Shown: one piece after another, positions 1-6,324 of the stretch | How positions within the stretch are numbered: the stretch's first letter is position 1 | Layout of the letters: every line of letters begins with the position of its first letter | The notes under the pieces: generated by a model | Seen by the model: the letters and a program-made list of their open reading frames with translations, nothing else | Told to the model about the DNA's origin: nothing | Databases searched by the model: none | From: Solirubrobacteraceae bacterium | Lineage (GTDB): Bacteria; Actinomycetota; Thermoleophilia; Solirubrobacterales; Solirubrobacteraceae | Assembly (NCBI GenBank): GCA_030149625.1 | Contig: JASLHP010000324.1 | Span: forward strand, 1 to 13,306 | Direction: 5' to 3' | DNA: 13,306 nucleotides | Program-made: the position numbers and the translations under genes

Positions 1-105
1 TACTCGACCCAGCGACAGCCACTCGACCCAGCGCCGCTACTCGACCCAGCGACAGCTACTCGACCCAGCGCCGCCGCTGGACCCAGCGACAGCTACTCGA
101 CCCAG
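1..105. repeat. 37-bp tandem repeat duplicating the glpK 3' end
   Basis: Alternating 19- and 18-bp subunits (1-19, 20-37, 38-56, 57-74, 75-93, then a partial copy 94-105) form a 37-bp higher-order unit. Units 1-37 and 38-74 differ at one base, and the third unit is more diverged. Every subunit carries ACCCAGC or a close variant. On the minus strand the core reads CTGGGTCGAGTAG, which encodes the last residues of glycerol kinase (W-V-E-stop). The array therefore starts inside the gene and runs downstream of its stop. It continues beyond the left edge, so total copy number is unknown. There are no spacers of differing sequence, so it is not a CRISPR array. Confidence 0.9.
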
Positions 106-1589
106 TCGAAGGCGCGCGTCACCGCCTTCTTCCAGCGCCCGTACTCGCGCTCGCGCGCGGCCGCGTCCATCTTCGGATGCCAGCGCTTGTCCTCAGACCA
201 GCGTTCGCGCAGCTCGTCCCTGTCTGACCAGAAGCCGACCGCGAGGCCGGCGGCGAACGCGGCGCCGAGCGCCGTCGTCTCCGTGACCGCCGGACGCACC
301 ACGGGCACTCCCAGTACGTCGGCCTGGAACTGCATCAGCAGCTCGTTGGCGGTCATGCCGCCGTCCACCTTCAGCTCGTTGAAGGGGACATCGGCCACGG
401 CGTTGGCGGCGTCGAGCACCTCGCGGCTCTGCCACGCGGTCGCCTCGAGCGCCGCGCGCGCGATGTGCCCACGGTTGGCGTAGGCGGTCAGGCCCACGAT
501 CACGCCGCGTGCGTCATCGCGCCAGTAAGGCGCGAACAAGCCCGAGAAGGCGGGCACGAAGTACACGCCGCCGTTGTCCTCGACGGTGCGCGCCAGCTCC
601 TCCACCTCCGCGGCGCTGTCGATCAGCCGCAGGCGGTCGCGCAGCCACTGGATCAGCGCCCCCGTAACCGCGATCGAGCCCTCCAGCGCATACCGCGGCG
701 CCTCGTCACCGAGCTTGTAGCCGAGCGTCGTCAGCAGCGTCGGCGAGCGCGCTATCTCCTCGCCGGTGTTGAGCAGCAGGAACGAGCCCGTGCCATAGGT
801 GTTCTTGGCCTCGCCACGCTCGAAGCACGTCTGCCCGAACAGCGCCGCCTGCTGGTCGCCGAGGATGCCCGCAAGCGGCCGCCCGCCGACCGCCGTGCCG
901 GAAGCCTCCCCGTATGTCTCGCTCGAGGAGCGGATCTCGGGCAGCATCGCGCGCGGGATGCCCATCAGCTCGAGGCTCGGCTCGTGCCAGTCGAGACTCT
1001 CCAAGTCCATCAGCATCGTGCGACTGGCGTTGGTCACGTCTGTCGCGTGCACACCGGCCTTGGGCCCGCCGGTGAGATTCCACAGCACCCACGTGTCCAT
1101 CGTGCCGAACGCGAGCTCGCCCCGCTGCGCGCGCTCGCGCGCACCCGCGACGTGCTCCAGCAGCCACGCCAGCTTCGGACCCGAGAAGTACGTTGACAGT
1201 GGCAGCCCCACCCGCTCGCGCAGGCGGTCCGAACCAGCATCGCCCGCGAGCTCGCGCACGAGCCGGTCGGTGCGCGTGTCCTGCCACACGAGCGCGTTGT
1301 GGATCGGCTCGCCGCTCTCGCGGTCCCACACGACGGTGCTCTCGCGCTGGTTGGTGATGCCGATCGCCGCGACGTCGCCGGCCTGCGCATCGGCTTTCGC
1401 GAGCGCGCCGCCGATCACCTCGCGCGTGCGCAGCCAGATCTCCGCGGCGTCGTGCTCCACCCATCCCGCCTTCGGGTTGATCTGCTCGTGCTCGCGCTGG
1501 TCGAGCGCGACGATCCTGCCATCCCTGTCGAACAGGATGAAGCGCGTGCTCGTCGTCCCCTGGTCGATCGCCCCGACGTACTTCGCCAT
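93..1589 (-). CDS. glpK: Glycerol kinase
   Basis: ATP-dependent phosphorylation of glycerol to sn-glycerol 3-phosphate in the cytoplasm, the entry step of glycerol use. The 498-residue protein is the normal length for the FGGY carbohydrate kinase family. The N-terminal phosphate-binding segment is at residues 7-16 ([10 protein letters not shown]), the glycerol-binding N-Q-R-E at 80-83, W102 and Y134, and the catalytic Asp D245 in [10 protein letters not shown]. The FGGY family signature spans about 408-430. The ATG start is supported by a purine-rich Shine-Dalgarno (GGGAAGGGG) just upstream. No glycerol facilitator or glycerol 3-phosphate dehydrogenase is in the window. The gene diverges from the M20 peptidase gene across a 93-bp spacer; on this strand GATAAA (1643-1648) preceded by TG could be its -10. 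The last codons and TAG stop are part of a tandem repeat. Confidence 0.97.
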   Translation of the reverse strand: MAKYVGAIDQGTTSTRFILFDRDGRIVALDQREHEQINPKAGWVEHDAAEIWLRTREVIGGALAKADAQAGDVAAIGITNQRESTVVWDRESGEPIHNALVWQDTRTDRLVRELAGDAGSDRLRERVGLPLSTYFSGPKLAWLLEHVAGARERAQRGELAFGTMDTWVLWNLTGGPKAGVHATDVTNASRTMLMDLESLDWHEPSLELMGIPRAMLPEIRSSSETYGEASGTAVGGRPLAGILGDQQAALFGQTCFERGEAKNTYGTGSFLLLNTGEEIARSPTLLTTLGYKLGDEAPRYALEGSIAVTGALIQWLRDRLRLIDSAAEVEELARTVEDNGGVYFVPAFSGLFAPYWRDDARGVIVGLTAYANRGHIARAALEATAWQSREVLDAANAVADVPFNELKVDGGMTANELLMQFQADVLGVPVVRPAVTETTALGAAFAAGLAVGFWSDRDELRERWSEDKRWHPKMDAAAREREYGRWKKAVTRAFDWVE

Positions 1590-1670
1590 ATTCCCCTTCC
1601 CGCTCGCCTTGCCGGCCGACAGCCACCGAAGTCGCGTGTCGGTTTATCGCACAGGCGGCGCGCGCGGCGC

Positions 1671-1676
1671 TAACCT
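1671..1676 (+). promoter_or_regulatory. Candidate -10 hexamer of the M20 peptidase gene
   Basis: TAACCT fits TANNNT and ends 6 bases before the ATG at 1683. There is no Shine-Dalgarno in the gap, so a leaderless transcript starting at or next to the A of the ATG is likely. No clear -35 is visible. Inferred from position only. Confidence 0.4.
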
Positions 1677-1682
1677 CGATGG

Positions 1683-2891
1683 ATGAGCACCTCGACGCGA
1701 ACGGCCGCGGCGGCGATGGCCGCGGACGCCGAGGCCGACCTAGAGGCACTGGTCGCCATCTCCAGCCCGTCGGGAGACGTGGCGGGCGCGCAGGCGGCGC
1801 TCGAGCTCTGCGCCGAGCGGCTGCCCGGCGACGCCGCACACGAGTGGGTGCCGTGCTCCTCGCCGGGACACGCCCCCGACCTGCTCGCCCGCATCGACGG
1901 CAGCGGTCGGCGCCGTGTGCTGCTGCTGGGTCATCTCGACACGGTCGTCGCACACGCCGAGCACCGGTCGCTGCGGCGCGAAGGCGACAGGTGGCTGGGT
2001 TCCGGCGCGGTGGACATGAAGGGAGGCGTCGCGCTCGCGCTCGGCCTTGCCCGTTGGCTGGCCGAGAGCCCAGAGTCGTTCGCCGAGCTGGCCGTGCTGC
2101 TGGTGGTCGACGAGGAGTGGCGGCGGGAGCGCTTCGCCCACGTGGAGCGCTTCCCCGGATATGACGCGTGCCTGTGCTTCGAGGCGGGCGAGCTCACGGC
2201 CACCGGACAGGAGGGCGTAGTCGTACAGCGCAAGGCCGCCGGGACGCTCCGCGTCCGCGGCCGCGGACGCGCGGCCCATGCCGGCTCGAATCCCGATGCC
2301 GGCGCCAACGCGCTCATGGCGCTCGTCGAGGCCGCCGGCGCCGCCGCGGCCGTGCACCGTCCGAGCGCGCCGGACGCGCTGAGCGTCGTGCCGACCAGGA
2401 TCCGCGCGGGAGACGCGGTCAACGTGGTCCCCGCGAGCGGGGAGCTGATGATCGACGTGCGCGCGCGCAGCGAGGCGTCCTTCGACGAGGTGATCGAGAC
2501 CGTCTCGCGCTCGGCGCGGGCGGCGAGCGTGGAGGTCGAGCTGATCCGCAGTTGGCCGGGGATGGACGCACGGGCGGCGACGGACGCGCTGCTCGCAGCG
2601 GCCAGCGCGCGCCTGGGTCGCGAGATCGCCGGCGTAGCCCGCGGCGGAGCCAGCGACGCGAGCCACTTCGCGAGCTCGATCCCGCTCACGATCGATGGCC
2701 TCGGCCCTCGCGGCGGCCACGCGCACTCGCCGGAGGAGTACGTGCTCGGCTCGTCGCTGCGCGAGCGCGCCGAGGTGGCGATGGCGATTGCTCGAGCGCT
2801 GCTCGACGATCGCGCCCGCGCCTCGTCACAAGATCGAGCGTCGGCGGAATATGTAGTCGATGACGATCGCGCGCTACTCGACGCTCAGTGA
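1683..2891 (+). CDS. M20-family zinc metallopeptidase (carboxypeptidase G2/ArgE-like)
   Basis: A cytoplasmic di-zinc amidohydrolase of 402 residues, with no signal peptide. The M20 metal and catalytic residues are in order: H84 and D86 (GHLDT), bridging D111 (AVDMKGG), general base E144 and ligand E145 (DEEW), E167 (CFEAGE), and a C-terminal histidine in GGHAHSPEEY, best aligned as H348. The dimerisation domain lies between about 180 and 290. The fold and active site are secure. The substrate (C-terminal glutamate, N-acyl amino acid or dipeptide) cannot be read from sequence, and the closest type is glutamate carboxypeptidase/acetylornithine deacetylase. The last 25 or so residues extend beyond the domain and overlap the start of the sigma factor gene by 32 bases in another frame, which suggests cotranscription. 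Confidence 0.9.
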   Translation: MSTSTRTAAAAMAADAEADLEALVAISSPSGDVAGAQAALELCAERLPGDAAHEWVPCSSPGHAPDLLARIDGSGRRRVLLLGHLDTVVAHAEHRSLRREGDRWLGSGAVDMKGGVALALGLARWLAESPESFAELAVLLVVDEEWRRERFAHVERFPGYDACLCFEAGELTATGQEGVVVQRKAAGTLRVRGRGRAAHAGSNPDAGANALMALVEAAGAAAAVHRPSAPDALSVVPTRIRAGDAVNVVPASGELMIDVRARSEASFDEVIETVSRSARAASVEVELIRSWPGMDARAATDALLAAASARLGREIAGVARGGASDASHFASSIPLTIDGLGPRGGHAHSPEEYVLGSSLRERAEVAMAIARALLDDRARASSQDRASAEYVVDDDRALLDAQ

Positions 2892-3420
2892 TGGCGAGCT
2901 GCTCGAGCTGACCGTCGCCGATCCGGACGCGTTCGGCGCCTTCTACGACCGCTTCGAGGAGGAAGTGCTCGCATTCTTCATGCGCGCGACCGGCCGCGCG
3001 GAGCTCGCCGCGGACCTCACCGCTGAGGTCTTCGCCGCGGCGCTCTCCTCGGCGCGCCTGTTTCGGGCCGACCTGGGCTCGGCCCGCGCGTGGCTGTTCG
3101 GGATCGCTCGACACGAGCTCGCCGACACCTGGCAGCGCGGACGCGTCGAGGATCGCGCGCGGCGGCGCCTTGGGCTCGAGCCGGTGAGCTTGACCGACGA
3201 AGCACTCGAGCTGATCGACGAGCTCGGCGCCAGACCCGCTGGCACGTTGCGGCTGCTCGAGGACCTGCCCGAGGACCAGCGCGTCGCCGTGAAGGGGCGC
3301 GTGCTGCAGGAGCGCAGCTACGACGAGCTCGCGGCCAGCCTGCGCTGCTCGCAGAGCGTCGTGCGTCAGCGCGTCAGCCGCGGCCTTCGCAGCCTCAGGC
3401 GCAGACTGGAGCAGCGATGA
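2860..3420 (+). CDS. RNA polymerase ECF-type sigma factor
   Basis: A 186-residue alternative sigma factor with only regions 2 and 4. Sigma-2 is at about residues 14-90 (DPDAFGAFYDRFEEEV... DLTAEVFAAAL... ARAWLFGIARHELAD). Sigma-4 is at about 130-182 (LPEDQRVAVKGRVL... SYDELAASLRCSQSVVRQRVSRGLRSLRRRL, a helix-turn-helix). The linker is short and there is no extra C-terminal domain. The ATG lies inside the end of the M20 gene, and the stop overlaps the next start as ATGA, so translation is probably coupled to the small membrane protein behind it. By family habit that neighbour is the candidate anti-sigma factor. I cannot assign an ECF group or a target promoter. Confidence 0.92.
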   Translation: MTIARYSTLSDGELLELTVADPDAFGAFYDRFEEEVLAFFMRATGRAELAADLTAEVFAAALSSARLFRADLGSARAWLFGIARHELADTWQRGRVEDRARRRLGLEPVSLTDEALELIDELGARPAGTLRLLEDLPEDQRVAVKGRVLQERSYDELAASLRCSQSVVRQRVSRGLRSLRRRLEQR

Positions 3421-3743
3421 CATACCTGTCCGAGCTGAGGAGCTCGCTGATCGACGCCGCGCACCGCGAGCACGCCTCGGCCGAGCAGGATGCGCCGCGG
3501 CACCGTCCCGCCGGATCGTCCGCGCCAGCCGCGCGGAGCGCTCGTGGGCCGGGCCGCTCGGGCGCGCGGTGGCGAGGATCGCTCCATGGCGGCCGCGCGA
3601 TCCTCGCGAGCGTCGCGCTCGGGCTTACGGGCACCGCCGTGGGCGTCGTGCAGGTTGGGCCGCCGCTTGGCCCCGAACCGCAGCTGTCGGAATCCCTGAC
3701 GCAGACGGTCACGGCTCCCGCGCCTGGGGAAACGCGGCCATGA
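3417..3743 (+). CDS. Small single-pass membrane protein, possible anti-sigma partner
   Basis: This 108-residue protein starts in the ATGA overlap with the sigma factor stop and ends in an ATGA overlap with the signal peptidase start, which fixes both ends. The N-terminal 25 residues (TYLSELRSSLIDAAHREH) look like a short amphipathic helix. A Pro/Arg/Ser-rich stretch (28-58) follows, then one hydrophobic segment at about 61-80, and a short Pro/Thr-rich C-terminal tail that is probably outside the cell. It has no cysteine, so it is not a zinc-binding anti-sigma (HxxxCxxC) domain. The position right behind an ECF sigma gene and the cytoplasmic-helix plus TM layout fit an anti-sigma role. That is inference from context, not from a recognised domain. 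Confidence 0.7.
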   Translation: MTYLSELRSSLIDAAHREHASAEQDAPRHRPAGSSAPAARSARGPGRSGARWRGSLHGGRAILASVALGLTGTAVGVVQVGPPLGPEPQLSESLTQTVTAPAPGETRP

Positions 3744-4368
3744 CGCGTCGCTCGCGGCTGGGCTCGATCGGCGAGCTTGTCGTGATCCTCGCGATCGCCG
3801 TCGGGCTGGCGTTGGGCATCCAGGCACTCGTGGTCAAGCCCTATCGCATCCCGAGCGGCTCGATGGAGCCGACGCTCGCGATCGGCCAGCGCGTGCTCGT
3901 CAACCGCGTCGGCATGGACTTCGGCGACCCGCACGTGGGCGAGATCGCCGTGTTCCACCCGCCACAGGGCGCCGAACAGCAGCTGTGCGGGCCGGTGGCG
4001 CACACCGTCAGCCTCGGCGGCGCGGCGTGCGACGCGTCGCTTGCGAAGGAGGCGAGCGTCAACTTCATCAAGCGGATCGTCGCCGGCCCGGGCGATGAGA
4101 TCTACATCAAGGAAGGCCACGTCTACCGCGAGGCCGCCGGCACGAGTCGCTTCGTGCGCGAGCACGATCCCTACATCAGAGCGTGCGGCTCCAGCAACGA
4201 GTGCGACTTCACGACGCCGATCAGGATCCCGGCGGGCCACTGTTCATGATGGGCGACAATCGCGGCGACTCCGACGACAGCCGTTTCTGGGGACCGGTGC
4301 CCACCAGCTGGATCGTCGGTCAGGCGTTTGCGACCTACTGGCCGCCGGACCGCATCGGCATCCTCTAG
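3740..4368 (+). pseudogene. lepB: Signal peptidase I, interrupted by a one-base frameshift
   Basis: A type I signal peptidase (family S26) removes signal peptides from exported proteins at the membrane. It has one N-terminal TM (about 11-32), box B with the nucleophile S41 in RIPSGSMEPT, box C-like GQRVLVNR, and box D with the general base K111 in NFIKRIVAGPGD. In the starting frame it ends prematurely at 4247-4249 (169 residues), right after IPAGH. The conserved box E (MGDNRGDSDDSR) and the C-terminus continue in the frame of 4243-4368. Only two bases separate the CAC codon (4238-4240) from the TTC codon (4243-4245), so one base is missing. Repaired, the protein would be 209 residues, normal for the family. 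This may be a sequencing error or a real inactivating change. The start overlaps the previous stop as ATGA. Confidence 0.88.
4243..4368 (+). other. Displaced C-terminal part of signal peptidase I (box E)
   Basis: This holds the box E Ser/Asp residues (MGDNRGDSDDSRFWG), the ending WIVGQAFATYWPP and the TAG stop, out of frame with the catalytic Ser/Lys half. In most S26 enzymes box E helps place the catalytic dyad, so the upstream fragment alone should be inactive. The TAG is part of a CTAG shared with the LysR gene stop on the other strand. Confidence 0.85.
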
Positions 4369-5267
4369 TCGCCGCCGAGCACGTCGCTCGCCGCACGCGC
4401 AAACGCCTCGATCTTCGCCGAGCGCTTGGCGGTCAGCCAGACGAGCGCCGTTTTCGAGGCGGGCATGTTGCTCATCGGCACGGACACGACGCCGGGGTGG
4501 GCCGAGTGGTCGAGCAGCGATCCGACCGTCGGGTGGACCGTCTCGCCGAGCGCCACGCGCATGATCGACTCGCCCATCGTGCGGATTTTGATGCGGCGCA
4601 GACGTTTGCCCGAGGACGTGCGTGGCGGGATGAAAGCGTCGACCATCTTGCGCGGCAGCGTGCGCACGTCGGCGACCGCATAGTCGGCAAGGTCGTCGAC
4701 GCCCAAGGACTTGCGCTTCGCGAGCGGATGGTCTGACGCGAGCGCGACGACGCGCTCCTCGCTGGAGAGGACCGGGCCGATCGTGACGTCCGGCTCATCG
4801 ATCGGCAGGCGCATCGCGAGCACGTCGAGCTCGTCCTTGCGCAGCCAGTCGAGCTGGTCGCGCGCGAAGCCCGTGTCGGTGACCAGCACACGACAGCCGG
4901 GATGGCGCGCTTCGAAGATCTTGACGATCTCGGGCATCCGGGGCCCACCGTTGACGGGCGTGTACATGCCGAGCCGCAGCGTCCCGGCCACGCCCGACGC
5001 GGTCTCGTAGGTGTCCTTGAGCGCGCTCTCCAGCTGCTCGCAGATCGGCCCGACGCGGCGCAGCAGCTGCTCGCCGAGCGGCGTCAGAGCCACGCGGCGG
5101 CTGGTGCGGTCGAACAGGCGACCGCCGAGCCGAGTCTCGAACGTGCGCATGATCTGGCTGATCCGCGACGGGGTCAGCTCGAGCCGTTCGGCGGCGCGAC
5201 CGAAATGCAGCTCTTCGCTGAGCACAAGGAACGTGCGTATCTCGCGCAGCTCGACCGCCGACCACAT
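4365..5267 (-). CDS. LysR-family transcriptional regulator
   Basis: A 300-residue LysR-type regulator. The N-terminal winged helix-turn-helix is at about residues 6-65 (ELREIRTFLVLSEELHFGRAAERLELTPSRISQIMRTFE... GRLFDRTSRRVALTPLGEQ), slightly variant from the usual S-Q-P-A-L-S helix. The periplasmic-binding-like effector domain runs from about 94 to the end (GTLRLGMYTP...). Length is typical. The ATG four codons before the ELREIR start is the only sensible initiator; no Shine-Dalgarno precedes it. It diverges from the VOC gene at 5379, the usual LysR arrangement with a target, so that gene is the first candidate for control. The effector ligand is unknown. Confidence 0.93.
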   Translation of the reverse strand: MWSAVELREIRTFLVLSEELHFGRAAERLELTPSRISQIMRTFETRLGGRLFDRTSRRVALTPLGEQLLRRVGPICEQLESALKDTYETASGVAGTLRLGMYTPVNGGPRMPEIVKIFEARHPGCRVLVTDTGFARDQLDWLRKDELDVLAMRLPIDEPDVTIGPVLSSEERVVALASDHPLAKRKSLGVDDLADYAVADVRTLPRKMVDAFIPPRTSSGKRLRRIKIRTMGESIMRVALGETVHPTVGSLLDHSAHPGVVSVPMSNMPASKTALVWLTAKRSAKIEAFARAASDVLGGD

Positions 5268-5276
5268 CGTGAAGAG

Positions 5277-5282
5277 AATCTA
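5277..5282 (-). promoter_or_regulatory. Possible -10 hexamer of the LysR gene
   Basis: Read on the minus strand this is TAGATT, ending 9 bases before the ATG. The spacing would place the transcript start only a few bases before the start codon. This is weaker than the other candidates in the window because of the longer gap. Confidence 0.2.
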
Positions 5283-5351
5283 CGCGAAATGGTGAGCAGT
5301 CGGGATTCGTGCGCTATGCCGATCCTCCACGTCGCCCTGTGCTGCATGTCG

Positions 5352-5375
5352 GCGGCAGCGCAATTAAACTGCCGC
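5352..5375. promoter_or_regulatory. Inverted repeat over the -10 of the VOC gene at 5379
   Basis: Perfect 7-bp arms GCGGCAG (5352-5358) and CTGCCGC (5369-5375) flank a 10-base AT-rich spacer. The candidate -10 hexamer TAAACT (5365-5370) overlaps the right arm, and the GTG start is 3 bases beyond it. Placement over the promoter core in a LysR-divergent spacer fits an operator. Which protein binds it is inference. Confidence 0.45.
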
Positions 5376-5378
5376 TCC

Positions 5379-5807
5379 GTGAAGCCGAACCGCTCGATCC
5401 CGTCCGCGACCGTCATCCCCGTCCTCACCTACACGGACGTGCGCGCAGCGGTCGCCTGGCTGAGCGCGGCGTTCGGCTTCGCCGAGCGCCTGCAGATCGG
5501 CGAGGACCACCGTTCGCAGCTCACCTATGGCGATGGCGCGGTGATCGTCGGCGACGTGCGCGGCGCGCGCCGGCCACTGCGGCCGGGCGAGGTCACGCAC
5601 TCGGTGATGGTCCGCGTGTGGGACGCGAAGTCCCATTGCGAGCAAGCGCGCGCGCACGGCGCGCGAATCGTCGAGGAGCCCCAGGACTTTCCCTATGGCG
5701 AGCGTCAGTACACGGCCGAGGATCTGGCCGGACACCTGTGGACGTTCTCCGAGACGCTCGCCGACGTCGATCCCGCCGCTTGGGGCGGGACGCTCGTCTC
5801 CGACTAG
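5379..5807 (+). CDS. VOC/glyoxalase-superfamily protein (PhnB-like)
   Basis: A 142-residue single-domain protein of the vicinal oxygen chelate fold (beta-alpha-beta-beta-beta repeats). The N-terminal ATVIPVLTYTDVRAAVAWLSAAFGF is the typical first strand and helix. The C-terminal segment PQDFPYGERQYTAEDLAGHLWTFSET is characteristic of the glyoxalase/bleomycin-resistance and PhnB-like group. Metal-ligand positions are not obvious in the N-terminal half, so it may not be a metalloenzyme; no substrate can be named. I chose the GTG at 5379 because the conserved domain begins about ten residues in and a -10-like TAAACT sits 8 bases upstream. An ATG at 5346 in the same frame is possible but would lie upstream of that hexamer. 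The TAG stop shares a CTAG with the convergent acetyltransferase gene. Confidence 0.85.
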   Translation: MKPNRSIPSATVIPVLTYTDVRAAVAWLSAAFGFAERLQIGEDHRSQLTYGDGAVIVGDVRGARRPLRPGEVTHSVMVRVWDAKSHCEQARAHGARIVEEPQDFPYGERQYTAEDLAGHLWTFSETLADVDPAAWGGTLVSD

Positions 5808-6322
5808 GAGCGCACCTCTGCCGGCGGACCCGGCTCGCCGGGGCGCAGGTCCAGCTGCCACCAGCCCACGTCGCGCCACGCGCCCTGCTTCCAGCCGATC
5901 CGCCGATAGGTGCCTACGGGCACGAACCCCAGCGCGCGGTGAAGGCCGACGCTGGCCGGGTTTGGCTCGGTGATGCCGGCGCACACGGTCCACACCCCGG
6001 CATCCTTGAGGCGCTCGAACAGGCGCGTGTAAAGAGCGCGCCCGACGCCCGCACGATGGCAGCCGGCATCGATGTAAATGGCGGCGTCCGCCGCCCAGCG
6101 GTATGCGGCTCGCTCGCGGTGCGTCGACCCGTACGCATAGCCGATCGGACGCTCCTCGTCCTCCGCGATCAGCCATACGTGCGCGGACTCGATCCGGCGG
6201 CGCATCTCGTGCGCGCTGGGCGCGCGATCCTCGAAGGAGATGCACGAGCCGGTCACGTACGGCGCGTAGATCGCCGCGCACGCCGCCGCGTCGCGGCCCG
6301 CATCGGCGACGCGCACGCGCAC
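5804..6322 (-). CDS. GNAT N-acetyltransferase, phosphinothricin acetyltransferase-like
   Basis: A 172-residue acetyl-CoA-dependent N-acetyltransferase related to Pat/Bar and MddA enzymes. Features seen: VADAGRDAAACAAIYAPYV at the N-terminus, SFEDRAPS near 29-36, the acetyl-CoA P-loop-like motif HRAGVGRALYTRL (about 89-101), and the C-terminal NPASVGLHRALGFVPVGTYRRIGWK, typical of this subfamily. At the position where relatives usually have WT-x-E there is W-A-A-D. The GTG at 6320-6322 is chosen because it lies 2 bases after the stop of the crotonase gene, giving coupled translation, and the family N-terminus starts there. The substrate (phosphinothricin, methionine sulfoximine or another amine) is not decidable from sequence. 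Confidence 0.85.
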   Translation of the reverse strand: MRVRVADAGRDAAACAAIYAPYVTGSCISFEDRAPSAHEMRRRIESAHVWLIAEDEERPIGYAYGSTHRERAAYRWAADAAIYIDAGCHRAGVGRALYTRLFERLKDAGVWTVCAGITEPNPASVGLHRALGFVPVGTYRRIGWKQGAWRDVGWWQLDLRPGEPGPPAEVRS

Positions 6323-6324
6323 CG

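Noticed and set aside
465..1196. Long plus-strand open frame opposite glpK
   Set aside because: Arg/Ala/Gln-rich with no motif. It is a typical antisense frame in high-GC DNA, and glpK is certain.
1740..2726. 328-codon minus-strand open frame opposite the M20 gene
   Set aside because: Composition is Arg/Ala-rich without any domain, while the M20 frame has all metal ligands.
4234..4245. Programmed ribosomal frameshift joining the two signal peptidase frames
   Set aside because: There is no slippery heptamer and no obvious stimulatory structure, and signal peptidases are not known to use recoding. A missing base is simpler.
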